64,000 nt of DNA from Daucus carota subsp. sativus. Taxonomy: Eukaryota; Streptophyta; Magnoliopsida; Apiales; Apiaceae. Under the pieces are notes generated by a model that had not been told where the DNA came from, made no database searches, and saw only the letters and a program-made list of their open reading frames with translations. The translations under genes were made by a program, and so were the position numbers. This document shows positions 1 to 13,228 of this stretch, one piece after another. The stretch is taken from contig NC_030383.2 of the NCBI RefSeq assembly GCF_001625215.2, positions 6,584,779 to 6,648,778 on the forward strand, written 5' to 3'. Numbering within the stretch: position 1 is the stretch's first letter; every line of letters starts with the position of its first letter.

Positions 1-437
1 GACTTGGTTATTGATTTATTGGGATATAAAAATATTGAGTTGGGTGTCTTTCATGGGTTGGCAATGTGTAGTTTCTCTCCGTTCTGCTGCGGTTGGAAAT
101 CATCAGGGTAGTGGTGTTCTGAGGTTCTGAGGTTTTAGTCCATATATCCATTGTTTTATGAGTATTCATGCATCACACTTGATATAAATTGCATACCATT
201 AGCTTAGAAATATTGTTGTAGAGGGTCAGGTGCCCCATGGGTCTTGGCCCTTTTTAATATGATTTATTTGTATGCATTATTCGTGTTTTGAGCTGCCCAT
301 TCACTGTGGTTTCTATTCTTCCACTGATGTCGAATTAAATGTTATTTCTTTTTAAAATATTTGTTTTTGGTTTTTCCTTATTAATACTATAAGTTTTTGA
401 GAAGACACCTTATGGATCCAAAACTATTGTGTGACAG

Positions 438-860
438 ATTTCGCGCAATATTACAACCAATGAATTGGCCAATGCAATGCGCTATAACTACCTTAAAGGA
501 CCAGGCGGTCGATTTCGAAATCCATATGATCATGGATGCAGGAAAAACTGTTCTGATTTCTTGAGAACTGGATACAATGAAGATGTAGAGTACAAGGAAG
601 AATCAGCTCAACCTGAGGGAATCAGTCTGATGCATATGAACAGAAATTCACTCTTGCAAAATGGGGTCTCTGGATTGTCTAAACCAACCAATGGAAATAG
701 TCATGTTGCCATAAATATGAATGGACAGTCGAATCACCGGCATGGCCATGTACATTCGTCACAATGTAACCATAGCGATGATAGTAAAAATGATTCAGTT
801 CCCTTAGGGTTGGGTCTTGGTCTGGGAAGGAACTCTACCCGGTCCATTTTAGCTGTATGA
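438..860 (+). CDS. TIP1: TIP1-type ankyrin/DHHC S-acyltransferase, last exon (partial gene)
   Basis: Terminal 140 residues of an ankyrin-repeat DHHC protein S-acyltransferase, which palmitoylates proteins at Golgi or endomembranes. The exon follows an acceptor AG at 436-437 and opens in frame with [13 protein letters not shown]. It continues with [21 protein letters not shown] and ends in a glycine/leucine-rich tail ([10 protein letters not shown]). I recognise this as the C-terminal cytosolic tail of Arabidopsis TIP1 (PAT24), including the conserved 'RNPYD.GC..NCSDF' block after the last membrane helix. Ankyrin repeats and the DHHC domain would lie left of the window. Bases 1-437 read as intron. 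The 3' UTR probably runs from 861 to about 1080. The stop is TGA at 858-860. The family call is firm; orthology is inferred from recalled similarity. Confidence 0.88.
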   Translation: MSRNITTNELANAMRYNYLKGPGGRFRNPYDHGCRKNCSDFLRTGYNEDVEYKEESAQPEGISLMHMNRNSLLQNGVSGLSKPTNGNSHVAINMNGQSNHRHGHVHSSQCNHSDDSKNDSVPLGLGLGLGRNSTRSILAV

Positions 861-3666
861 TTCAACAATACCATTATCGTTCAGCCTGATATTTCTGTTG
901 TGGGGAACTATCTATAGGCACAAATCTGTACATTGTAAAATCAGTTGGTTACTGCTTATACAAGTTCTGTGCTTTAACTTTATGCTCCTGCAGTACGGAA
1001 GTTGAATTAATCACTTGGTTATCCTAAGATGATGCGCAACTATCAAGTATAATGATATTTAACTCGAGAAAAAAATGTTATACCAAAATGCAAAAGCAAA
1101 ATATTATATATATAGGCAATAAGGTTTTGTATGTTATTTAAGATCTTTGCAGACTACATATATATGTTGTGTGAATTCGTAGTGTGCAAGCTCTGTAAAA
1201 CTTAATCGTAGTTTGTGATGGATATATAGTCTTCAAAGTGTGCAACCTCAATAGAACTCAATCGTATTTTGTAGTGGAGTATAATTCTTAGTGAAATGGG
1301 GTATATATAGACAATTATTTAAATACAGATAACTGAAACGAGAAACCATTTCTAAATGATATTACTCCTCCTCTGTATGTATATTACGCGTTTCTTATAT
1401 GTTATCACTTATATAAGACTCTCCTTTTCTTTTATTTGCTCTTATTTAATTCATCTCAGGTCCATTACGCATCCTCTATACGCCTATTATTCATTCTCTA
1501 TTTGTCATCATCAATTTAGGCTGTTATCACCTATCTAAGATTCTCCTTTTCTTTTATTTGCTCTTATTTAATTCATCTCAGGTCCATTACACATCCTCTG
1601 TACGCCCATTATTCATTCCCTATTTGTCATCATCAATTTAGGCTTTCCCTTACTCTCACTCAATTCATCTCGAGTTTAGAGCCTCGTCAAGACTTTGGAC
1701 AGGTTCTAAATTGTCCTAAAAATCAAGTTTTAGTCTCATCACCACTAAATCTTATCTCGATCCTACTAAATCTCATTTAGGTGCCTTCTAGACCTAACTC
1801 GATGTCCATTCCTATCCAAAATTTGTGAATTTTGAATTTTGTAGATCTCATGAAGAAAGCAAGGTTGACATTTTTTTTTTATCAAAGAGCATTGGTAATG
1901 AAAAATATTTATTTGTTCACGACAAAAATAATTCCAAACATAAATTTTATCTTATCATTTTTTCCTCCATTCAACACTTCACGCCTTCAGTGTTGAGTTT
2001 ACAGAGTTGGCTACTAACATGCAAAAATAAAAATTTACTCTTTAGAAATTAAAATGCATAACTTATCCAAAAAGATATTTATTTTATAGCAATGCAAGTG
2101 TGAACAAACAAACACACATTTCACCATTAAAACCAAATAGTGTTTCTGTCATCCAGTAACAACAGAGTATAACAGGTGGATGATGCAGAAGAAAGCTTCG
2201 AGCTTACAAATGACTTTACACAAATGATGCACCAAAAAGAAAAAGGATAAACCAAAACTGCATAAAACTAAGGTCTATTCCTGAATATCTTCACTTTACC
2301 AAACCAATATGGGTACGGGGGAGGAGATGAGGGTAAAGCAGCAACTAACAAAAACCCAAATCTCTGCTGGCTCATCTTGTCCCCCAAAAATTAATAAACA
2401 ATGTCCTTCTGCTTCCCTTGTAATTAAGTATAAAATAACAAATCTAAGCAACCAATAAATTGACCGTCTACAGTAATGGTGCAGCTGAAACCAAAGTATG
2501 CGTATGATGCCGATGAACCTGCATAACGTGATTATGGTAGTAAGTATGAAATCTTTGAGATAAGCCTAGGTAAAATTTAGCATAAGAGCTATACAAGTGC
2601 ATAATTCATGATTATTAACGAATGTTAACCCTGTTCCAGACCAGCCCATGCATGACATCTAATGCACAATATTTATGTTAGATGGGTGACTTGTATTTAG
2701 AACATATTTCTTCCAAATTCTAACAGTCAAGGGATTTAGTAATGTCATAATCACAAGCCAAGTTTACCCAAAGGCTAGAAATTAAGCTCTAGATTCACCA
2801 GCAGTCACATCCATCCACGAAGATGGTCCCAGAAACAAACCCAGCTGCCCGAGGAACTAAATTATTGACTAGTCAGTAGTCACTTATCTGGGTTGGCCAT
2901 CTGATATTCTACACCCACAGTTTATGTACTAAAGAAGCTAAGTGGATGCACAGGCAAAAACATAATATAGCAAAGACAGGGAGACACAATCATGTCCATA
3001 CTTGTTAAATGAGATTGTGGCACAGAGTTTACACCAGACTATAATAAATGATAAGACATGGACAGGTTTTTATGTACCAAATTATAAACTTACTATCCAA
3101 CACTCAGTAGTCATGTGACACCCCAAATTTCAAAGATCCTCCTATTGCAGATTGGCACCGGCCAAGGTATTCAATTACCAGAAAAATCCACTCTAAATGC
3201 TAGAATCACAATATAATTTTTACTTGTAATCTAGTGTATTGTGAAAGCGGGATACTATACGCGAGAATTTTTAATAATTATTCATACAGGGTGTATAACA
3301 CTTGATGTATATGTGTATGACTTTTTTGACACCTATCAATCTCTGTTTGGTAAATTTTACATGATACAATATCTCATCATCAATCAAATATACATTCATT
3401 ATTAACTTCTAATATGACGGAATTGTGTCAGGCTGCAGCTCTAGACGGGAACTTTGAGGGGATTTCTTTTTATTTATTTATTTTTTTATTTTTTATTTTT
3501 TTTTTTTGGGGGGGGGCACAAAAAAATCATATAGGTAATCGGCACAAAAAAAAATCACATAGGTAATCCGACATAAGTTACTTACATAAATAGACGCAGA
3601 AGAGTGCAAATCACAAGTGCAGCAGAAATCAGTTCGAGTTTTTTTTTGTCAGCTGCCAGCAAACAC
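861..3666. other. Intergenic region between convergent genes
   Basis: Holds the 3' ends of the TIP1-type gene (+) and the Phox gene (-). Visible structure: two diverged copies of an approximately 80 base block near 1180-1285 (both with TGTGCAA and a TTTGT.GTGGA motif), a near-perfect 122 bp tandem duplication at 1401-1644, and a T-rich tract ending in nine G at 3508-3516. No convincing coding exon was seen; short open frames here match nothing I know. Confidence 0.6.
1401..1644. repeat. 122 bp tandem duplication
   Basis: Two adjacent copies, 1401-1522 and 1523-1644, differ at only a few positions (for example TATAAGACT against CTAAGATTC near their starts). Each begins GTTATCAC and ends CAATTTAGGCT. 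The few differences indicate a recent local duplication. It lies about 550 bp downstream of the TIP1-type stop codon, outside any gene I can support. Confidence 0.85.
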
Positions 3667-5848
3667 TCATGAATGCTCCAGGACTTGATAGAACTCTGAA
3701 GCTCGTCTGCGAAGCAGTGGTTCCAGTCGGAAAGAAGGAACACTAGGTTGCCATTTTTTTGCTTCATACATTTCATTCCATGCTTGTACTATTTCATCGA
3801 TATTAAATCCTAATCCTGCAATCAGTTTGATGAAAAAAAACTGAGAAGTTGATATAGATTTTCTTAAGAATGTAAAATGCATAACATCTCATATAGTACC
3901 AAAATCTCCTACCTTCTGATGATGTGCCATTGGAAGAGTGGTTCTTTATCATAACAGCCAAGTCTGTTTGAGAGGCTCCAGCAAGCTCAAACTTTTCAAC
4001 TCCAGCCTCCAAGCTTTCGTGCCAAACTGGAAGGCCTAGTTTGTATTCCATGATTGATCTTTCATACAGGATGGTTCCCCACAACATGTTAATCTGAGAC
4101 CTCATATTTGCAGCCTGCTCTTTAGCTTCATCCACAGTTATGTCTTTTATTAAACCATGTGAACCCAATTTCTTTAGAAGGGCTTTCACCTTATTTGCAT
4201 CGGATATTTCATTTTGACGCTGCGCTTCTGCATCCTCCCACATCTGCATTCCCTTATCCATATTGTCCTCGGCACAATTATAAAGTTGAATCATGTCTGA
4301 CGAAGGCCACATTTCCAAATTAACATTGGTAGCAATTGCATGATACCAGGTAAGTTTTGCGAGCTCAAACTGCTGCTGTCCTAGAGCTACAACTCCTTCA
4401 TAAAAATCTTGTTTGATTTTTAGTGCTTCTTGGTATCTCTCTCCTGCTTTTAGATATTCCTTCCGTGCCCAATCAAATGCATCTTCAACCTGCGTAAGTA
4501 CAGATTTTCCTGAATCTTCTGTCAAGTACACTCGCTTCCTTGCCCTGGACATATGAACATTTCCCCAATTGAACAAGGCCAGAGCTGCCATCTCCTGGAA
4601 TTTATCTGATGCTGTGTTGAAAATGTCTTGGGCTTCTTCACTTGTAATTGCCTCCTCCATAGCTTCTGTGTAGAACTTCATTCCAAGCTTGTGAAGATCC
4701 AGATAGGCATCAGAATTCACTCCAATGTGGTTCTTAAATAGTTGAGCAAACTGGACGATCCAGTCATCAATACAAGATGAACGACCATGTCCTCTCTCTT
4801 CCCTTTTAACCACCTCAAAGAATGGGTCTTGTTCCGGATTAACTTCTACGATATACAGCCTGAGAGAACTGTGTTGTTCAGCAGCTGCTTCAGCCAATTT
4901 CAATTCTTCATTAGTTGTAAGAGTAACCAAATCACCTTCTTGGTCCCTGTATTTGACAAGGACAGCATTTAAACCTGGAAACCGATCACGTATTATTTCC
5001 CTCAGTTTCAAGATACTGCAACCTATTGGAGCTTGAGCCCATCGTATATCTTCCCCAAACACCAATTTTAGGGTCCTTTTTGGCTCTTCTTCCATAACAT
5101 TATCTATATGGTCCTCCACTATCAACTTATCTTCAGGACTCCCTTCCTCAACATTTTCTATAGCTTTCTCCCTAACTTCATCCTCCTCATTTTCTTCCAT
5201 AGTTGTATTCTCCTGAGTGTTGTCTCCAGCCCTTTTTTCCTTTACTCTGTTACTCTTCTTTTTTGTCGGCACGGTATAAGTAGGTTCCAGATACTCAGGG
5301 ATTTGAACTGAATCAATCTCGGGTTCATTCCCCTTGGGACCTTTTATCCCAATTGATCTTTTCACTCTATCGGCAATTTCCAATGCCATAAGATTATTTG
5401 GCTCCATCTTCAGAACAGTGCTAATGTCTCTCAATGCCAATTCCAGCCGATTCATTGCCTCATAACACCTAGCTCTCTTCAAAAGCGCTTTGCTATATTT
5501 AGGCGTGACTTCAAGAGCCAAATTACACTCATGAATTGCTCGAGGATACTCATTAAGACCCATCTGCATATAGCAAGCAGCCAGGTTACTCCGTAGATAT
5601 GATACATTTATATGATTCCGTGGAAGCAACTTTAGAGCCTTCTCGTATTTCAACATGGCACCTTCATAATCCCTACTCTGAAAACACTTATTCCCTTCGT
5701 CTTTCAATTCCTGCGACATTGAAATGAACACTGCTGTATCCTTATCATAAACATTTTGCGCACTTTCCCCAACCTTATTCTGTCTAGTTTTCGAACTTCC
5801 TGATATATCTCCTGCATGTTTTTTCTTCTTCCCAAACTTTTTCACCAT
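3667..5848 (-). CDS. TPR and PB1 domain protein, Phox family
   Basis: Two coding exons, 5848-3913 and 3815-3667, joined across a GT-AG intron to give 694 aa. The lysine-rich N-terminus is followed by three TPR repeats (about residues 45-160, starting [20 protein letters not shown]), an acidic linker (205-255), a PB1 domain (about 258-336, [14 protein letters not shown]...), then a long helical second TPR-like region. The tail ends [22 protein letters not shown]. This order is that of the Arabidopsis Phox1-4 proteins, thought to be HSP70/HSP90 co-chaperone-like scaffolds in the cytosol. The splice restores SEG|LGF, which matches the family. The ATG at 5848 gives the usual MVKK/MGK-like start. 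Its position next to the TIP1-type gene suggests the Phox3 ortholog, which is inference. Confidence 0.9.
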
Positions 5849-7913
5849 TATGACCGCAAAGATCGAAACTTTACAAACCTCTACTGCTATCTATCTGCTA
5901 GCTACCACTTCAAATCCAACCTATCAAACTCCTTCACAATTCAGCTAGACAATTGACCTAATTAGACTAAAAAACCCACAAAATCTTGATATACTACTTG
6001 CCCTTGTACCACAACCAAAACCCAAATCAAATTCACTTAATCACAGATAAATAACACAACCCAATTCAATATCATACCATAATCTCCAAAAAGAAACCTT
6101 TTATTGAGCTCAACTATGAACAAACAAACACAAGACCCTGTATCTTTTAAGACCAAACAAATCTTTAAAAAAGATAAAAATACAAATTGACTATAAGAAG
6201 AAACTTATCTGGGGAAGCTTTGGAGCCTTCAAATGCAAGAAATGTTTATTCAAGATTTGATTTTTGTACGTATGTGTGTGTGTATATGTTGAAGAAATGG
6301 TCTGGCAGTCTCCGGGGATATTTGACTTGTCGTGGCAGGGTTGTTTTACTGCTTAACGTGAACGCCAAAAACATAAAGCTTGCATTACTATATTAATTAA
6401 TTAATTAATGATAATGAATTAATGATAAGAGATTTCGTTTTAATTTGTTCTGTCAGGGATGTTTTGTTTTTCTAATAAATAATATGTCAGGAATTTAATT
6501 TTACACCGCTAGAGGTTCTTCTTTTTATGCTAACAAATCACAATATTACTGTATGTACTACTATGTACAAAAGGGAAATCAAAATAGAATTTTAGAAATC
6601 TCACTGCAATTATTTATTTTTTTATTTGTTTAAAGTTGATTTGTGGGGAATATCGGTAGCTCATCTCTTCCACTACTCCCTGTTTTCCTCCATGAACCCT
6701 TATATATACAAGTTTTTTATTTGTCCTGATTTCGGACTGAGGCTTTCTATCAATTTAAAAATTTATCAATTTGAAGAGTATTTATTTTGAAGGATTTTAC
6801 TATTGATTATTGTATTGAAGGCAAAAATTTATAAGAAAAATTGAATATGTAATAAGTACCAATTATCGCTACAAAATATTATCCTCTTTACCTTTTTATT
6901 TGACACTTTGACTTTAGATACACACTTTTAAGTGTTTTGATAGGATCGTAAAATATATTATTTTTAAAAAATTCATTTTTTGAATAAAGATATATAACCA
7001 ATATTTTTATTCACAAAAAAATCAATTAAAATTAATAAATTTTACTATCCAATCAGCCAACTAAAGAAGTGTGTCAAAAATTAAAACGTTAAATAAAAAA
7101 ACAAATGAGTACAATACTTAACAACTTCTCAAATTTTACTGTGCCCTAAAAGATTATTATTTAACATCGTCTCATAACATATATAAATCAACTATTTGAT
7201 AAATGATTTATGAAAATAAATATTTAATTCCGAATAAAATTATATAGTTTTTTAAATATTACATATTAAGAAAGTGATCATATTGGTTAATGAATAGATA
7301 TATATATGTTTTTTTTCAAGAAATACATATTTCATCTTTGAAAATAAACCTTAATTTCTAATGAGGCAAACACATTTAGGATCTGTTTGGGAGTGCTGTT
7401 AAAAATTGCTGTGCTGTCAGAATAAGTGCTGGTAAAATAAATGTTGTGTTAGAAATCAGATAACTGTTTGGTAATTTTTAATATTAACTTATTTGAGTTA
7501 TTATAATATAAAAAATAATAATGTTTTTGGTGAGGTTTTATAATGAAATCTATAATAGCATTCTGCAAAAGATGAAACACAACTTTTTCCAAAAGCATGG
7601 GAGGACCTGCCTTTTTCTAACAACAGTTTTTCAGCTAAAAGCTGCTGTTCGGAAAAGCTGTTACCAAACAGTTCTTCACCTGCTTTTCAGCAAAAAACTG
7701 CTGTTGCTGTTTGCGACAGCAACAACCCCAAACAGCACCTTACTCAACTCCAATTTTGACGTGGCGAGCTATTATTGGGTTGATTACACTACAGCGGTGT
7801 CATCAAACAAAAGAGTGAGTCACAAAACGAGTCGAGTAGCAACACAGATCGATCCCTCATCTTCCTCATCACAAAATTAGGGTTTTGATTAAAGAAGCCC
7901 CAATCTTCAAAAA
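5849..7913. other. Divergent intergenic region between Phox and OS-9 genes
   Basis: Contains 5' untranslated and promoter DNA for both neighbours, which diverge from here. It is very AT-rich. A degenerate palindrome-like stretch around 6890-7110 resembles decayed Stowaway elements: it has GTGT-type flanks and inverted internal blocks but no clean ends. A hAT-like MITE occupies 7379-7740, immediately upstream of OS-9. The long open frame at 7521-7880 falls mostly inside that MITE and is not a gene. Confidence 0.55.
7379..7740. mobile_element. hAT-like MITE in the OS-9 promoter
   Basis: A 362 bp segment bounded by imperfect inverted ends: GGATCTGTTTGGGAGTGCTG on the left, and the reverse complement of the right end reading AGGTGCTGTTTGGGGTTG. 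Internal repeats of AAAAGCTGCTGTT-type words are typical of plant 'CTGTTTGG' hAT-derived MITEs. I could not define a clean target-site duplication. Its right end lies about 170 bp before the OS-9 start codon, so it may carry part of that promoter. Confidence 0.6.
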
Positions 7914-10753
7914 ATGAGACTGATCTTATGGCGCGCCATACTTCTATCAATTCATCTATTCAACGTCGTCGTTTCATCCGATCAGATCTTCCCAGCTCAT
8001 ACAGGTCCCCCCTTTAGTGTTTCTGTTATTCGTAAATAAATTTATGTGTGTGTGTGTGTGTATATGTATATGCTTTCTTGTTTGATTATTCTCGTGGTTT
8101 TCGAATTTACATTTTCAATTATATCAGTATGTTTGGTTTGTTTAGGTTTTCCTCAAGTGAGTTATCTTTTTAATGGCTTGTTTAGCAATAGGTGAAACTC
8201 ACTTTGTTATAACAAGTTTAAAAAAACTGGATTTTCAGGTGGATCATTTAGTCGTAGCTCCCGCGAACCAAATTACGGAATTGAGTTTCATTCTCCAGAC
8301 TTACCTTTTCATCCTGTAAGTACTATGCTTATAACGTGTATGCAAGCAAATGTTCGATTGAAGCATTGTTGTTGTTGCTAGTAATTAGTGAATGGTGTAG
8401 ATCTTATATGATTATCAGTTTTTAATTTCAATGTTAGTTTCCGTTTTTGCGTAAATTCCATGTGCAAGTTGTATATGTTAATGATTTCTACACAATAGGT
8501 TAATGTAGTCGTATTCGTATACCTTCCATGACATATTTGTGCACGAATGCAAGAAGCTGTTTCTATAATGCAGTCAAGTACAATAAGTCTTTGATGAACT
8601 AAATTTATGTCTTTTTTTTTTTGATTAGATAGGGTATCAACAAGTTACTTTGTGAATATCGATTTAGTGTATATAGAAGAGTTTTTCACATAGGAATATG
8701 CCTCTCATACACACACGGACACAAATATTAGTATTATTCTGTAAATTGAAAGTTACGCTATATTGCTATAACGGAATGCACATACACAATATTATTTTTT
8801 ATCATCCTACAATAGATAGTGCTGACATCAAGATGAGCTCTGCACTGATCATGCTTGACTCTTTAAAGATAGACGAACTCTCACTCTTTACTTTGTAGCC
8901 TGATGACCGATTGATTGTCGTCGTGCGTACAAAAAAATGTAGAATTGTAAAACCAATCCTAAGGTACTATGCTTTTTACCTTTTCGTACTCAGTGCCAGT
9001 TTTAGAGTTAAAGTTGTTCTCAACTGCCTAGTGATCACGCAAAAGATGTTATAAGCACATGCCTCTAAAGTCGCAAATCGAGCTGGCAGCACTTCTAGCA
9101 CATAATTATACTTGTGTTAACTCACATAACTTTTTTATTTAGCAATATGATTTTCGGTATACTTTATGTTTTTCAGGATGATGATCAGGAATCTGTGATC
9201 ATGCCCGGAAAAGATGGGCAGAAATTTATATGTTTCTTGCCTAAAGTGGAGAAATCGAAGAGTGAAAAGCCAATTAGTCAGCAGAACACTAGTAGTGTAA
9301 TTGTGGGGACTGAGAAGCGCTTAAAACCAAAGACGCCAGATGAGCTTCTTGAAGTTTTGAAGGACCGATGTTTTATCAGAGTTAGGATTAACTTGAAACT
9401 TGTCTTATATTTGTAAATTTTTCAAAAAATATATTAGATTTACGAAATTGTAGAAACAGATGGACTCCGTTCTAAGGAAAAAGAATAGACACAATTGAGA
9501 TGTTTGGAATCAAAACAAAAGTCTAAGTTTATTTGTTGCATTGTTATTATTATTTTCTTGATAATTTCTTTTGTTGCAGCAAGAGGGGTGGTGGTCCTAT
9601 GAATTTTGTTATCAAAAGAAGTTGAGGCAGATACATTTAGAGGATGACAAGGTAGCAACTGATACGACCATATTTTTATTAGTTCATTATATGCAATTAG
9701 TCTCATATTTATTTAGAATGTGTCTAATTTCGTTATCAAAAGAAGTTGAGGCAGATACATTTAGAGGATGACAAGGTAGCAACTGATACGACCATATTTT
9801 TATTAGTTCATTATATGCAATTAGTCTCATATTTATTTAGAATGTGTCTCATGGCGTATGCATGGGTTGGTAGGCTTACTTCATTGTGCTTAGGAACTAT
9901 ATACCAACATGGCAATTGTAGTTTCTGCAACTTCTGAGAAGTATTGATCATCAAACTCATCACGCATTGGTTCAAATGTATTACAAAAGTGCCTCGAATT
10001 AGTCACAAATTTAAAATTTTGTATCAAGTTAATTGTTGAAAAATAAAAAATTTAGATCATCTTAATCATTGACAGATAGTCTCCTTGATACAAAATTTCA
10101 AAGTAGTGACTAAGTTGCTCACTTTTGCAATAGGTGATTCACTTGGTACATTTGGAACAAATGAGTGATAACTTTGATAATTAACCCCATTTGAAAATCA
10201 CCTTAAGAGTGTGTATTGTGATTTGGCTCTCCATGACTTCTTTGTATCTTAAAATTGTTTCTAGGTAGTTCAAGAGTTTGTTTTGGGTGTGTATGATGAT
10301 GAAGCTACAGCTGCTTACAACCAAAATCTCTCTGACATTTCCACGCTGAAAGATCCTCGCTCCAAAGATGCATCACAAAGGTATAATGCCTTTATACAAG
10401 GATCAAGGATGTATTTGTTGGCATGCAATGAAAGCTAAAGAACTGTAGTCTTAAAGATATTTTCAAATGAAATTATTTGGTACTCAAACAGTTCTGGTAC
10501 AGGTATCACGCTCATCAATACACAAATGGAACTATGTGTGATCTCACTAACCAACCTCGGGAGACGGAGGTATGACATTTTCTGTCTCATTTAATGATCA
10601 CATTATCCGGATCTATATGACTTCAATATGTCTTATAGGTGAGATATGTTTGCTCTGAACCTAGAGCTATGATTAGCTCTATCACTGAGTTAGCCACTTG
10701 CAAGTATGCGCTCACAATCCAAGGCCCAATGTTATGCAAGCACCCGTAAGCCT

Positions 10754-10792
<39 letters not shown>

Positions 10793-12163
10793 AATAAATG
10801 CAAACGTGTAACTGTTATAATGTGTGAATTTTCAATCTCTATGGTCCCTCGTAGAAAATGATGATAATAGATTTAAGTACTGATAGAACTTGGAAGATAT
10901 AACCAGAGGGTGGGAGGAGGGGGTTGCATTTGTAATTGTATCACCTTCTTCTAATATATTAATTTGATATAATTTGTTTATGAAATATATCTCCAAAATA
11001 TTAGAATCAGAATGATTTATCATTCAATCTGATTAAATCAATTTATAATATTAGTCTATTAGTTGGACAATTGTTGAAGTTGCAGTCAGAGTTGAATTAT
11101 TTATATTTTCGTTATTGTACTTCTGTATGAAAATAGAATATTCAATATTGTTTTTTAATCACTCAGCTTTATATTATTTTTGGCAATTGCATCTGTATCG
11201 AAATTTTAACGAAACCAAACAATTGCATAATTATAGTGATTTTCTTGTTAATTTATGAAGGTTAAAAATATTTGTTTTGTGGAAGTGATTGGTAAGATCA
11301 TTTACATCTAAAAATTACAAGGTTCAGATGTTTCCATAAAGACCCCTGCTTCTAAATCTATAGTTGTGATTACGACTTTACAGTTTGAGCAAAATGACTT
11401 CTTAGCAAAGTTTGGCTCTTGATTGAATAACTAAACACTGGTCTATTGTCATGATTTTCACTTGCTATTGTAAAAGTTGTCCACTGCAAATTAAAGGCCG
11501 TTTAGAATAGTATATAGAATTAGGTAGAAAGTAATAGGCCTTTGTGGTTTGTTTGGGAAATAAATATGGACTTGTTGATACTTGATAGTAATACTTAATT
11601 ATCAAGAGTCGCCAGAAACAATCTACTTTGTACGAAAAAAATGTTAAAATCTTAGTTAGAACTCTTATTGTTTGTTGTTTTGGTATCTTTTTGTGAGCAA
11701 CATGGTAAGAATACAAAGAGGAAAAAGAAATTATAGTATAATCCTAGGGGGAAAAAAGTCTTTAAGCATATGAATCTTGGAAAAAGGCAGGACAGAAGAA
11801 AAGGTAAATGAGTGGTATACATTTAAATACAGACAAGCAGGGCTTGAAGTTGCTTCCAATTAAATGACGACACTTATTAGGAGAACGACATAATAAGAAT
11901 CACTATTTACTAAAATGCTAAGCTAAACAGTACTCCCTCCTTCCCAGAGAAGGATGGTAAAAAAAAATGTTGTTATGTAATTGTATGTACTGGCCCATGA
12001 TGTTCTGTACTTGTAAACCTTTTCTATTTGCAGATTGTTTCAGGAGGAAAGACCGGTGTGGCATAATATTAACTGTAATCCACTTCCAAAAGATTACACA
12101 GAATCCAAAGTGGAGGAAGATAGTTATCAACCGGAGAAGATAACCATGGTCACAGACATATAA
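7914..12163 (+). CDS. OS9: Protein OS-9 homolog, ER lectin of ERAD
   Basis: Eight exons: 7914-8004, 8239-8315, 9177-9380, 9580-9651, 10265-10380, 10503-10569, 10639-10745 and 12034-12163. All joins keep frame, use GT-AG and give 287 aa, close to Arabidopsis OS9. Residues 1-22 are a signal peptide. The MRH domain (about 105-250) carries the tandem tryptophans W128-W129 in EGWWSYEFCYQ. Q141, R206, E226 and Y232 sit at the spacing of the mannose-contacting residues of human OS-9, so glycan binding should be intact. Cysteines in FCY, MCDL, VCSE, TCKY, LCKH and NCNP fit the MRH disulfides. The product should act in the ER lumen, handing trimmed-glycan misfolded proteins to the HRD1 ligase. There is no HDEL-type tail. 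Intron 4 carries a duplicated piece of exon 4. Confidence 0.93.
9602..9849 (+). repeat. 124 bp tandem duplication of exon 4 and its splice donor
   Basis: Copies 9602-9725 and 9726-9849 differ at one base that I can see (T9607 against C9731). Each holds the last 50 bases of OS-9 exon 4, its GT donor, and 74 bases of intron. The second copy lacks an acceptor, but its donor at 9775-9776 could compete with the true donor at 9652. Using it would add intron-coded residues and an in-frame stop after KEVEADTFRG. The near-identity implies a very recent event. Confidence 0.93.
10757..10788 (+). repeat. (TC)n microsatellite in OS-9 intron 7
   Basis: A pure TC dinucleotide run begins about 12 bases after the exon 7 splice donor at 10746. 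It is simple sequence likely to vary in length. It is pyrimidine-rich on the transcribed strand, close to the 5' splice site. Confidence 0.9.
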
Positions 12164-13228
12164 TATTTGTAAAACTTACAAATTAGAGCTTACATTACAG
12201 GAGCATATGCGTAAAGAGGCTGTAGCAAATTTAATTGCTTTGTACTCCACATGGGGTTAGTGTCTGCGTTGTTACTGCAGTAGTTGATTTTTCGCTCATT
12301 ATCACTTCAACATGGTTGGGGACAAGATAATTCATCAGTCCTATAAAGCTTATACAAGGCTAAACCCTAATGTAGTTCGTGTATATAAAAATTATACAGC
12401 TGCACAATCGAGAACTCCAAGAGTTGTATAAGACGGTCATATGATGCAGCGACAGTCTAGATTGTAACTTTCTTAATATGATGTTTGAACCTTTTTGTTG
12501 TATTTTCTTTCGCGGCTATAATTGTTCAAGCGTTCAGATTGTCTAGTATTTAGATATATTATCATCAGTTTTGTGTAGCTTTGTCCAGTAGTTATAAGTC
12601 ATTGTTTTTTTATTTGACGAACTTTTTTACTTATCTATGTATCTGAACAACACTTAAATCTGACAATGAACAGAAAGAAAACTGGCAATGAACAAGATTG
12701 TATATAATAATGGGAAAAATGTTCTTCAATACGTATTTAGATAACTTAACTAAATATCTAATACAATAATTTAATTAAAATTCCTTATACTTACATAGTT
12801 CATCTAAATACCGACTATTTTTTAGTTTTGTCGGGAACCTATCATAAATTTCATTATCAAACCTTATGATTTTTATTTTATATATTATAACTCAAAATAG
12901 AAAAATATCAAAAAAAAACTTATTAAACAGTTATCTAATCTCTACAACGTCGTTTTTTTTACCGACACTTTTTCTGACTAACACAACAATTTTTAACACC
13001 CTTAGTACTAATATGAACGGTAACAACATAATAGCAGTAATAATAATATTGGATAGAGGAAAATTGTCATGAAAATAGTAGTAACAAGTTTGGATTTTCC
13101 ACCAAGGAGTATTATAAGTTTAGCTCCAACTTATATACAATTGCTCATGAAACTTATATACTAGTAGATTACATGTAATAATATTCTTCATCTAACTTTT
13201 GAATCTTATAAAGCATACTCCAGCAAGT
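12164..13228. other. Intergenic region between convergent OS-9 and MICU
   Basis: Probable OS-9 3' UTR runs to about 12,480, followed by AT-rich DNA. A small open frame at 12866-13072 has low-complexity composition and no recognisable domain. Nothing else is supportable here. Confidence 0.5.

Noticed and set aside
1356-1538. 60-residue frame across the 122 bp tandem repeat
   Set aside because: Frame spans duplicated AT-rich noncoding DNA, with low complexity and no known motif.
7521-7880. 119-residue plus-strand frame before OS-9
   Set aside because: Most of it lies inside a hAT-like MITE, and the translation has no domain; the OS-9 start is at 7914 in a different context.
11933-11970. CTCCCTCC word after TA in OS-9 intron 7, resembling a Stowaway end
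   Set aside because: No matching inverse end was found within MITE range; probably chance or an unrecognisable fragment.
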